Assembly (NCBI GenBank): GCA_914767715.1 | Contig: OU612068.1 | Coordinates: 14,754,001 to 14,818,000 of the forward strand | Direction: 5' to 3' | DNA: 64,000 bases | Source of the DNA: Membranipora membranacea | Lineage: Eukaryota > Bryozoa > Gymnolaemata > Cheilostomatida > Membraniporidae | Part shown: piece by piece, positions 1 through 12,600 of the stretch | Position numbering within the stretch: the stretch's first letter is position 1 | Layout of the letters: the number at the start of each line of letters is the position of its first letter | Notes under the pieces: generated by a model | The model's database searches: none | The model's input: only the letters and a program-made list of their open reading frames with translations | What the model was told of the DNA's origin: nothing | Made by a program: the position numbers and the translations under genes

Positions 1-581
1 ACACAAAGAGTACAATATGCGCACCAGTTCTATGAAGAGCGATGCCCTCTGCAATAGTTTGCCAAATATGGCAATAAAAAAGTTGTCACCCTGAGTGACT
101 GTTGCTTCGCCGGTTGATACTGTTGTTAATGTTTGATATGAAAACTCACAGATGGGGGAAGTGATTAGATAGGACAGAATGCTTGGCTGATTGGCGCCAA
201 CAGCCAATGTCATTATTTCACGCTGATACAATGATTAGGTACACTGCATCAAATTCCAAACAAACCTAAGTTCAATGAACAAACTCAGTAGTAAGGCAAG
301 ATGTCATTAGTCTGCAAAGAAAGTAGACACTTTATTGTATGTGTTGTTGGGCACAGCTCAAACATGTTATATGACGAGGAGAAAGACGATCAACTGACTT
401 CCTCCTTGCCTTGCCGAAACGAATCATTAGCTCACGATATCTGAATGAAATCTCTTAGACTGCGGAAAGTTTCTGTAATGATAACTATAGATAGGTAATG
501 GACAATGCTGGGATGTTAGCTATTACAGGAACATTTTACTTGATGATGTTCTGTTGAACTAAATGTTTCCTTCTCTTACAG
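1..581 (+). other. Filamin intron (5' part outside the window)
   Basis: AT-rich sequence with many stops in all frames and no CH-domain coding similarity. It ends in a TTCTCTTACAG acceptor at 571-581, just before the CH2 exon. I see nothing else in it. Confidence 0.7.
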
Positions 582-679
582 GTCTGTGCCCTGATTGGGA
601 GGACTGGGATCCTAAACAAGGCAAGAAGAATGCTACAGAGGCCATGGGCCTGGCTGAGGAATGGCTAGAAGTACCACAG
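582..679 (+). CDS. FLN: Filamin exon: CH2 domain, middle part
   Basis: Starts in mid-codon (phase 1) after TTACAG and encodes [10 protein letters not shown] then [11 protein letters not shown]. This matches the part of filamin CH2 that reads GLCPDWESWD and ADDWLGVPQ in vertebrates. Donor is GTTTGT, phase 0. The earlier CH1 and CH2 exons are outside the window. Confidence 0.9.
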
Positions 680-3600
680 GTTTGTCATTATAGATCCCTA
701 TATCTCTCGGTAGTTTTTCTGCAGATCTCACTATCAAGTGTAGCGATTCCAAAAGAAGTAGCTAATGAATATCCCACCCATAGTCTATGATCCCACCCTT
801 CAATATTGGTCCTACACCTTGATTTGTTGCATCGCGTGTAAGCCAGTAAATATTCAGATTTTGAGTGGGCAGTTCTCAGGATTCTTTATCAATTTTGTTG
901 TGGATGCGAAGCAGCCCACAAGCATTGAACCCTTTCATTTTTGCTGTTGGAAATGTTTGGCTCTTTTGGAATGTCATTAGAATGTGCTTAGTTACTTTTC
1001 TCTCAAGTTATGGTGACAAATGTATCTGCTGGTATAGTTTGGTGCCAAATATCTCTAAAGATCTGTAGAATATTACCCTATAAGCCAGAACCGGCTGGTT
1101 TTAGCTTACAGGCTTACAGGCCAACAGAGTCAAGTTACTGCCAAAAATGCCAATCGAAGTTTGACAATGCCGACCATTGTGTTTTATTATCACCGTAAAT
1201 GAATGATGGTCTATGTCTCTCTGACTGGCATATTTTTGGAACAGCTGAGAATAATTTAAATAAGATTCCACATATAAGTTAGGATACTAGACTGTTTTTA
1301 ATACATTTGATGAATTTTTTATGAATTAATTTTATATGCATTAAGATTCAAGTTCAGCTGCGTTTGCTGCTGAGAAATTACCATAACCATTCCCACTCAC
1401 ACACCTGGTGAGGGTGCCGACTGGGTCAACTTTCAGTCGATGCCCAGTTTGTTTGCTTGATAACTATTAATGCTGACTGAAAACGCTAGGTTCAGAAAAC
1501 ACATTAACACACCAATAAAAGTGTGCCGGCAACTTACTGACTAACATCGCTCACAGTTCAACAACTTGTTTTTCGCTATATATACATAAATATATATCAA
1601 AATTTAAGGATGTGATGTATACTGCAGAGATAAGATATTGTTTTTTTGGGGAGCTGTAGATTAATGTTTGGGATGTGTTTTCTGTTGACAGCTTATCTTA
1701 CCTGAGGATATGGTGAACCCAAAGGTCGATGAGCTGAGTATGATGACATACCTCTCTCAGTTCCCTAACGCTAAACTAAAACAAGGGGCGCCACTACGCC
1801 CCCGAACCAACGCTGCTAGAGTCAGAGCTTATGGACCAGGTAAGCAGAAAACTGAACTGGTTTGATCGGTTTCAGGGGTTGTATTACTCTATCATCGCCA
1901 ATCAAGAGCAGTTTTTGTACCCATCATACAGGATATATATCATTTTATTAGTATGGTATATACACTGTATACTCAGGTTATTACCGCTCTTCGTTGGATG
2001 CTGAATGTGCACTGTATACACCGAACATACAGTACCAACGGAGTAAACTGTGTTTTTTGTGAGGAAGCCTGTAAAACTCAGTTACCGTAGTGCAATTAGG
2101 TAACAGGAAGTCTGCAGTGGCAATGTTATTTTGAGTTTGCGAAAAAACATAACTATACTTACTTAGATGACACAAATCACTCAGACCTACAATTTATACT
2201 AGTGATCGAATTTTAGTTGTAATAGTGAGGTCATGATGTCTGTTATTAGCATAAAAAACACAAAAATGGCATGATGCTGCTGCGCTTTTAGAGTAGAAAT
2301 AGGTCACATTCTTTTTAGAGGCTGGTGATTTGCATTATTTCAGCAGTCACAACAAAATGATTACTGACATCTAATATTATATCAGTGACTTTATGATGAC
2401 CCAGGCAGAATCCAGGAGCTCGGACTCCAGACATAATTGGCATTTTTGAAATTGGTCAAGATATGGATTGTATTAGATTACGAAAATGCACCTCACCTCT
2501 GAGCGCTGAGCACAATCGTATATTAATTAATCTTGTTTTAAAATCCAGGTCTTGAAAAGACTGGCAACTGCAAAGGCAGGCCAGCCAATTTCAAAATTGA
2601 CACTTTTGCGGCTGGTAAGGGTGACCCTCAGGTGGTCATCACCAATCCCAAGGGTGGCTCTGAAAAAGTGAGTTATGACTTATTGAACGGACGGATGCCT
2701 GGACTTTGTCCCTCTATTCATGTGACTGCCTGCCTGCAGATTTGAAAAGTTTATTCCCTGTCAACTCTTGAGTTCTTTCACCGTTTTTTTCTATCTCAAG
2801 CATGTGAAATGATTCGCATTCTGTTTGAAACTAATTACTGTCCAGCGAAGAATGCCTAACTAGACCTGTACAAAGGTTCAAAGATCTGTAGAGGATTTTC
2901 TGTATCTTACTGTTTACACAAAACTTCATCGACAAGGCTGTTGATGACTTTTCACGTCGATGACTTTTCATGTGAGAGTGTGTTTGAAAACTAGGCCACG
3001 CCATGCACTATCGTGATGATGTTGAATCTTGTGAAATAACTGCAAGGTAATTGTTGGTAATCATGGCTGAATCAGTTAGGAGAGGCCTTGAAACACAACT
3101 ATGGTAATCACAGGGTATGTGCCAAATTTAATGGAATAAGTTCCCAAGCTATTCAAGTATGAACTCGACAGGTTGGCATTTTGGCTAGTTTTTACATCTG
3201 AGGAAATGAAGAGGATTTCACACCTCTTGGTTATATCCTTGACCAGATAAATGTACTTAGCATCAGTCTAAGATGTTAGAGAGCTCTGCTTCATGAATGA
3301 CGCCATTGTGAATTGTGTAACCCAAAAAACTGTCAGAATTATGTGTAATCCATCATGATCATGTTCCAATTTTTTACTAGGAAGGTCCTTGGAATATAAA
3401 TAATGTCCAAAGCATCACATCTCTAAATCTTCTTAGCAATTGAACTTTTTTGCTACATCCTGTTTTAGATTTTTTTTTCTGAAATTTGATAATTCATTGT
3501 GCAAGCTCTACATACTCTGGTTACCTGTACGAAATACAGACAGGAATTTTTACTATGTTATGATAAGCTCAAAAGTATAAATACTTGAGCCGGCTTGGCT

Positions 3601-6600
3601 TTGATTTCTGATGTCATAGTACTTGACACCCAGTGCCGACAAATAGATATGAAACTCCTCTTCATGCCGGCTGATATAGCAGCAGATTGGGGGATGCCGT
3701 GAGTCAGAAACTAAACTAAGTGCGTATTTTCCTATCATATGGCGTATATGCCATACAGAATTTATCCTTCTTAGAGAGGACGTCCTTTTATGGCCCTCAC
3801 ACTACAGGCATTGCTGCATGAACAGTTTTCGCATGTTTGATGATCGTATTTGCCCAGGCTGACTCTCTGGGGTATCTGAAACAAGTATTCCAGGGAGTCC
3901 CGCCTTACCGCATCGCATGCCCGAGTTGATTTTCTGTTCTGGTGTGATTTGTTTAGGACTTGAGCCTGCAGGAGTGTGCGCTTTAGCCCCAGCTCGATTT
4001 ACAGTAGAAACATTCAGTGCGGGACGCGGAGAAGTGTCCATAACAGTGGTCAATGGAGAAGGCCAAGAAGAAGAGGTAATGTAGTAGATGAACATGATTA
4101 TGCCCAAATAAGGTCATAGCCTCCTGAACTCCAAGCTCAAAGATGATAACTTGCACTGTGCATAACACCAGCATATTGCGGACAGCAGCTTCAAAGTGTA
4201 ATATAATCATCAAGGCATTCTTGGTGATGTTGGAATATAATAGAACAGGATGGGTGTATGACCAATATAGTGCTGGCTGACCCAAACCAATCCTGTCACA
4301 ACAGCAACAAATGAATTTGTTGGTCAAGTGAAAATTTCCTCTCAATTTCTTCAACTTTCAACCTAATAATGTAGATGATGCTGTTTTTCAAACCATGTGT
4401 TAGAATGATTTCTTTACCCTGTGTGCGCTGCTGGCATCATTGAGGGTGGAGATATTAATTTTGATTCTGTGGAATGCTATGATATTTATGTTATGATACC
4501 CAGCATGTTTTGACAATAACTACTTCATGATGTAATTTTTGGCAGATGATGTTTATATAGGCAAACACTCCACAGTTAAATTGTTCATGGTGTATCACCA
4601 GTGAAAGTATTTTATCTACCAACTGTTTGCACAACCTGATATAATCCTGCTAATGATCTCATCGTCGGCTCCTTCTCGGAAGTTCGGAGCTATGAACTCA
4701 TAGTACTATATAACATTGCGACAGCGCCATATGGCACTATCATGAGTCAGCTTATCCTTAATATAAATATATATAACTCCTGGTCCAGACAGGAGATAAT
4801 CCAAAGGTTGCTGTCGCAGATTCTGCTGGTATGCTTAAAGTGAAATATGGTCTGTTTCGGCTGTAGAAAGCCTTACTTGATGCTCATACTCAGATTCTAA
4901 TATATGCCTGTTGTTTTGTAGTGTGAAATTACATTCAACAATGATAGAAATCTGACATACTCCTGTAGCTACACGCCGAGCATGGAGGGACAATACACTG
5001 TAAGTTTGGTATTTATACTATGTATCGATTAATGTAAAGACCCTAGAGTACTTTGAGGTGTGACCCTCAAAAAGATCAAGATTTGGCCAGGGCAAAACCA
5101 TTACTCTACAGTTCTGAGCTGGCCCTCTTCTAGAGATAACTATCTACCCACTCAAAGTACACTCTCTACTGAACCAGTGTAATGTATATTACCCTTGAAA
5201 TGTCCCTATGGCTCCTGGAGATCATGAATATATGTGAGTGTTGTCATATTGTCAGAGATGATAAACATGTTTGGTCTCCGATATGGTGTCAAGATTGGCC
5301 TAGTTCCCACAGTGGTCGTTTTGAATCTGGTGCTGGTCAACTGAAACTAGATCTTCATTCAGAACAACAAAAGTTTATTACCAAATGTGTCTTTATTTGA
5401 ACGGTTTGCATTTTTGTGGTGTTTTATATTCACATAAGTCTGGAAAGTCCATATTTTCTCCCCACATACTTTGCAACATTAACCATACACCTAGAATAAG
5501 ACCTTTTTCTGCAATCAGTTGCCAAGGTTTTTGCTAAACCTGTGGCACACCTCAATCAGTAAAAAATAGAAATGCATGTACACAGTCAGTAATTACATTC
5601 TATCGTTAGAACTTATTGTCCAGGGTATCTTTATACGTGAATTATCAAACCGCAGCACGTAGTTGCAAAATGTATCCATGGTTATGACTTCACTGGTCGA
5701 TCTCGATCTAGCTTTTTATCTTGACCTGAGTATGCCCCTGTGTGTGAATCATCATACTTAACAGCCTGCTTTAGGAACCAGCTACCCATGAAGCTGTGTG
5801 ATGAGGCTGACGGGTGTTATCCCACCCCCTCATCACTCTGTCGCCTTGACGATTTACGAGCAAGGTCCGGGATGACTGCTATGTGAACTATGTACTTTTC
5901 GCAATACGAGAGTAGGAAATGAAACGCTTCTTTTCTACATAATTTAGGTCACTGCAATCGAGTGCATAGAGTGCTCAGTGTCTTACAAAAAAATGTGAAG
6001 ATTGATGTGTGGAGTACTAAATACCGACATGTCATTGTAGGCAATCAAATTGTCACTATCAGTCTTTAATTTTAATGTCTAGGATGCAATAAGGGCTTCT
6101 TTGGCAGTTCACCCTTTGACTGATTTTTTTCCCTCAAACCACGGAGTTATGAATTTTATGGAAGTTCCATTTAAAATCACATCAGTTATTATTAAATGTC
6201 ACATTTTTACCAACTGATGAAAACTCATCATTCAGAAAGATCTCTATCACATTATCTTTTTTGATGAGGCCTCCCTCATCCAACCTTGACATTAATGACC
6301 TTTGTTTCAATACTCGATAGCTTGATGTCACCTAGATCCAGGTTTTTACACTTACTACTATCTGTTTATCTCACAATACAGGTGACAATATCTTATGCTG
6401 GTAAGGCCATACCTAAGAGCCCATACTCCGTGAAGGTAGAGGGTGCCGCTGGAGACCCCGAGAAGGTTACCGCAGAAGGTCCAGGACTGCAGGCTACTGG
6501 TGTACAACATAGCAAGAAGACCTTTTTTGAGGTGTTCACAGAAGGTATGTGCACTGAGTCACACTGTCACTGCTTCTCTTGAATTATGTTTATACAGAGT

Positions 6601-9600
6601 TACTGCGGCGGCGTTGTGAGTGTAGTTTAGTTAGATATTCTGGTAGTTCTGTCAGCGCTATTCTATAGAGGATGTGCTGAAATTAAAAAGCCACTCATGC
6701 TCAAAAAAAGGCATTGATTCATATCATGCGAAACAATCAGATACTTATATACCGGCACCCTTAGTCTACCTCCCTGATCTACAGACTCAGTGATTGGGGG
6801 GTTGGGGGATTCACATGAAATATTTGACTTTACACGACCAGCATGGCTACAGGTTAGACACCACTGTAGTCTGAATGTGGTTAGATTGCACCAGTCATAT
6901 TGAGGGCAGAATACCAAAAAGTCAGGGTTGTATGTCTGGCGATAAGTAAGAACGGAATTCTCACAGAGAACTAGGGTAATTTAGTTTGAACTATGCCAAA
7001 ATAAACCATCATCCGTCTACTGTGTTTTAACATGTCACTGACTGGAATGTCAGCACTGCTACCTTCTTCTTCTCAAAACAAGGGAGGGGCTCAAAAACAT
7101 GGAATGTAGGCCAGTTGTCTTTTATAATAGGCATTCAAACATTGCCCACTCAAATTAGGGAAACAACACAAAAAGATGTTCAGTGGAGATTAAGAAAAAA
7201 GAAAAAGCCCTGGATGTCTACAAAAGATTTTACATTCTATGATGGCCCATCATGCATAGGTAAAAAGTCCCTGAAGCTCTTAGTCAGTGCAGCCCAAGTT
7301 TGGTTTCAAAGGCATCAAACTAGTAAGGGCTGTCACACGAGTATTTTGCAGCAAGCCTTGAAGGCATTCGTCTCAAGTCACCTACTTGCATAAATATCTA
7401 AATGGTAATTACAGGATTGCTAGCAGAGTTTTCTAGTTTATGATGGTGTTTTGTGCGCACAAATAGTTTAGCCTTGATCTTCATGCGTAATCAGAGGGTA
7501 GAGTAGAAATTCTACTGAACAATCAAAATATCACTTTACTTCATCAAACTTATGTCACATGGAATTGAAATAACCATCAGTGTCACGTTTTACTAACTGA
7601 TTGAATTCTCAGCAACCCGATATAGGCAAAGAATTTGGAAGAGCAATTCACAAGGCAAATATGTTAATCACTGCGCCTGTGACTCAGTATATATCCGGAT
7701 GGATTTTGGCTCTGAGCTCTTATGAATGAATAGCTCAGACATATAAACACTAGCTGCTGTGTACACTGTTACAAACTGTATTTGAATTTGTAAACAAAAT
7801 TTGAGATAAGCTCCTTCAATATTTCACCTATTGAATGAAATTTATTGATATTGGAATGATGCATAAGGCCTAGGTTTGATTGCCTCATGCTTTTGGATAG
7901 CTTGACAAACAAATAGCTAGATCTGAAATCTATCTTATACCTCAAACAAAGCTTTTCACAGTACCTGTCATGAAGTATTGGAATACTAACAAAAACATTA
8001 GAAAACTTCCAACTGGTAATAATTTTTTTGCTCCTCATTTTCTCATAATATGTGCCGATAACTTCTACATTTACTTCCTCTTAGTCCGTTGTTTGTGTTA
8101 TCATTGTTTATATATATAATACTTTTTTCGTTTGTGTGATTTGGTTTACTCAATGACTAGTCGTAGTTCTAGTTTGTACCTCTTCTATTCTGTTAAGTCA
8201 CTGTTTGCCTATATTTTGATGTTTGTTGTATACAGGTGCTTTTGTGGAAGGTATTGTCACATTTTAAACTGTCTTTAGAATTTGCCCCCCACCAACAACC
8301 CCAAATCTTTTCTGTCGAGTCGTGTCGTGGCGACCTATCTGCCTGGCGCGCCATGAAGCACATTTTAAAAAAAAAGAGATAACAAGTCAACTCTTATGTG
8401 TCATATAGTCAACGTAGACCAATTTGTAACTCATGCATTATTTGGCGCTTGATGTTATATCTTGAAGCCCCCTCTCTAAGTCTACTGTATGTTACCTCAT
8501 TATTGTCATTGTCTCGCATGGACAACTTATACAGACTATTTTACATGTAAAACTGCTACTAAACTGCTCAACCACCCTGCGATATTATCTTGGTATATAA
8601 CATTATTGATGTCATAATGGATCTTCTATTACTGAATGCCAACCTAATAACTTGTAAAAACTTTCATAGAACTTTCAATGTGTGCCCCAATTCTATCTAT
8701 ACCAGAAGTTCTGCATTCTCTAGAGTCTTGTATACTCACTCGCCCTCATACTCACCGGAATGCACAAACTGACGACCAGTAGAACACAACTTCTCCCTCC
8801 ACTTTCCATTCAGCTTTTGCTCGAATATCTATTAACCGTATCAACATGCTTACCTATAGGTGCCGGTGTAGGAAACATCGAGGTCGTCATTGTTGATGCA
8901 CATGGACACAAAGACACATGCAGACCAAGAATCAGTAAAACTACCGAGACGACTTACTATGTGGAGTATATGGTTAAAGAAGTCGGCCGTTACTCCATTC
9001 ATATTTACTTTGCTGGAAAAGAGATTCCACTTAGCCCATACACTGTCAATGTCGGAGCTCGTAAGTATAACCTATGACCTATAGCTTATATGACCTATGA
9101 TCAATGATGCTCAGTACTATGAATCGCACCAAGTAGTTCATGCGAGATGTCGTTATACCAACCAATTCTCAGAACTGGAACAGGAAACAATGAACTGTCA
9201 ATGTATATCAGTGTCATGCACATTGCAACTTAACAACTATGCATCAACTACACATATATTTCATGCTTTTTGCAACATGATCATTGGGCAATACAACCAT
9301 CATTCATGTATCACAATTCATTTCAGAAGCTGATAGCGCTCCAGCTCCTCAGCAAAAACCTAAGGGTGCGGGCTGGAAGCCTAAACCCAAAGGGGCTGCA
9401 GAGCCTAAACCTGACCCTAAGGCTAAACCAGACCCTAAGTCTAAACCAGACCCCAAGTCTAAACCAGACCCTAAGTCTAAACCAGACACAAAACCTAAAG
9501 GTTTGGATGCCTGCCTGCTGGTGTAATAATATTCATCTCTGTGAAGTTTTGCTCCGATTTTATGTGTCATTTTCCTATTAATTTTAGCATGGCATGCTAT

Positions 9601-12600
9601 CAAAAAACTTTTTTGACAACTATGACCGTTCTTATTTACAGAAGTTTCGTTTGTGCCTGAGCGTGGGAAAATTTCAGCTCATTGTCCATCAAATAGTTTA
9701 GAAATAACATTCTCAAAAGATCTGAGTGCTTCAACCATCAATGTGCTGCGTTTTCGTGTTTTACCAAAAGCATGATTTAAATTTTAACTCATTGCTAATG
9801 AAAGGTACATTATATTATCCTGATAACATGTTTTCTGATATTTTGCACAGCTGTTGAGCCTAAGAAGGCCTACGCTACAGGACGAGGATTACAGTCTAAG
9901 GGTGTGAGGGTCAAGGACACTGCTCCTATACAAGTACACACAGAGGGAGCCGGTAAAGCTGAGCTCGTCGGTATCCTTGTTGTACCATCAGGTAAGAAGC
10001 AAACCTGAGACCAAATTGTATAAATACACCAAAGTATGCATGAGGGTAGTAGAAGTGGGAGGCTGTTCACTGATTCCTCCCTTGCGACCTTTGCAAAGTT
10101 TGCACTCTCCTATATGCGAGCATGTACAGAGGCAAGGGCGATATCTTTGCTACTGTGTAATCGTTAGGTGATACCCAACGATCATTCGTATCCTACTCTC
10201 ACTAAGTCTGTTGTGATAGTATGTATGTCTGCCCGCTAGTGTATATCAGATCTGCATAGCGATGAAGTAACTGCATGCCGGTTTAGTACCTGGATATACT
10301 GATAGCCATACTCTGTGCAGAATGATGACTGCCAGGTGTTTGGATTTTAATAGCATAAATATATCACTGGCATGCAAACAAAAACAGGTTGATGTCAGTT
10401 TTATTCCGACTCGGCATTTAGCCTTTTCTCAAGGAGTACAGAACTTCATTATAACTCCGAACTAGCGCTTCAAAGATAATAACTTTACATCCGAAACTCA
10501 ATTTCCTCCGCAGAGAAACGAGAAATTAAGTATTGACAGAGTTGTATTATGAGCTTAATGAGAGTTCAGGAGCTAATTAAACCAGTCTAGTATTTTTTAT
10601 GTAATTCTATTAGCCAAATTAGTGCGAAATATATATCGCTTTCTTTATTAAGCTATTAACTGCATTCATAAAACCGTGACGGGCAGCTTTTTTGTCTTAT
10701 TGCACTTTTAGTCCAGGCATCCTGAAAAATGTTATATGTGTCTACACTTGAGAAAGGAATTGATTGCAGGGAAAAAACAAGATATAATTCAAAATATGCT
10801 ATTTATTTCCTAGACAACTGAGTTGAACTGGCCAATCACCTTTTGGAAAACTTGAAAAAAACGCAAAACAATCATTGAATGGCAGATGATGGTTGTTGTT
10901 TGAGGTTTGATAAATGGTTATTAATAATGTGGTTGGTGTTGATCAGATTTTAATAGGGAGTAAAATTTATGATAGCTGGCAGCATCTAGTTTTGGTGTAG
11001 GCATCCTGAATTTGCGGTCAGGTGCCTTGGCTGGAGAAAGTTATTTATTCTGATATTATGTTAATTTATATGTAGACAACAAACAATTTTAATCAGGCCA
11101 TTCACCTCAGGGAATTCGTGAACAAAAATCAGAAGGATTGGGTGATAAATAGAAATGCATGAAATGAAATGAATAATTAATGCAGTTTATATGGATCAGG
11201 TGTTTGGGGGCATTCACCCTGCGCTTCCTAAAGAAATTACAAGTTCAATCATTTTGAAACAGTGAGGCTTTTGGAACTAAATGCTTGAAATCATTTCACC
11301 TAGGATACTAACAATTTTGGCCAAACAACGAGGCAAATTCATTCCCCAATCGTTCACTCAGAATAAATATAGATCTATATAGGAGTGAGTGATGGAAAAC
11401 TTGTGGCTGTTTTCCAAAGATTATAAATGTCTATATCTATTATTTGGTGACAAATGAATATTGTCTAAACTGTGAAAGTTTTTTTTTCTGGTTTTGATAT
11501 CATTGCCTGGAACGAGAGACATTGCATGTACCCAGTGTAGGTTTAGAGCATCGTGTTGTATTTCTATTTACTGTATGTCTCCACCTCTGCATACCTACCT
11601 GTATACTAATTCTAGATCCCACAGATGAGGACATAGACTCAGCCTCATCCAATCCAGATGAGGCTGACGCTGCCTCTCCTCAGAGTGAGGCAGCAGAGGA
11701 TACAATCACTCCAGGTAGTCAGCAGTTAGAAAACTGTTTCATTAGTCTGCTGGGTTATAGGGGAACTTCTGGTTACGGTGGCACTCATTTTCTTTCTGAT
11801 CTTCTCAGCAATGGTTACAGTGGACACAAATCCGGGGAGTGTGTATTTTCTCATAATCAGCAGCATGTACCCATTTTACTGATTATGAGAAAAACACGTA
11901 ACCTCCAAACCCTTTTGGTTGGCGAGTGATGTGATTTTCCTCGCAGGAAATTTCTTGTTGCTTTGGCCTTCGGTGATCATAACATAATCTAGCATGTTAA
12001 CCTTTCGATTATCCATGATCCTGTGTTATTCCCTATCCGATTCTCATGATGTTTTGAAAATTATAACTCGATTTGATTTGTATGCTGTGATTTGATAATG
12101 GAGTTGTCTGATTTTGTTTGTCATGGTTATTTTGCTTATGATATAAATATGAACTAACTCTATACTTGGCATATGTGTCACTTCCTCAAATATAAGACTG
12201 GAGATAGTTGTTCGACAGTTAATATTGTCAGATGGTTGTCGATGTGTCACTTTTTGTTAATGAACATAATCAACTATTTGTGTCTCTACTGTTTTGTTAC
12301 TTATTTTTATAGCAATTAATGATCTATCATAATATTTTCAGGACGATCTGAACCTCTGAAATTTAAGAAACTTGATGACAATACATATGAGACAAGTTAC
12401 AAACCCACACAGCCTGGTAACTACACAGTCCAGCTTCAGTACGGAGGAGGACACATTGCCAAAAGCCCCTTCAAGGTAACACTTTTAGGAACCCTGGCAT
12501 GGCACTCGACTTCCTTATTTTTACTTTTTGCTTTCGTTTTGAAATCAGATATGCAGTAAAGTTATATAACTATTCAAGAATCAGTTTATCAGGAAAATCC

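Noticed and set aside
7115-7393. 92-codon open frame in a filamin intron
   Set aside because: No domain recognised, no matching splice sites in phase, composition like intron.
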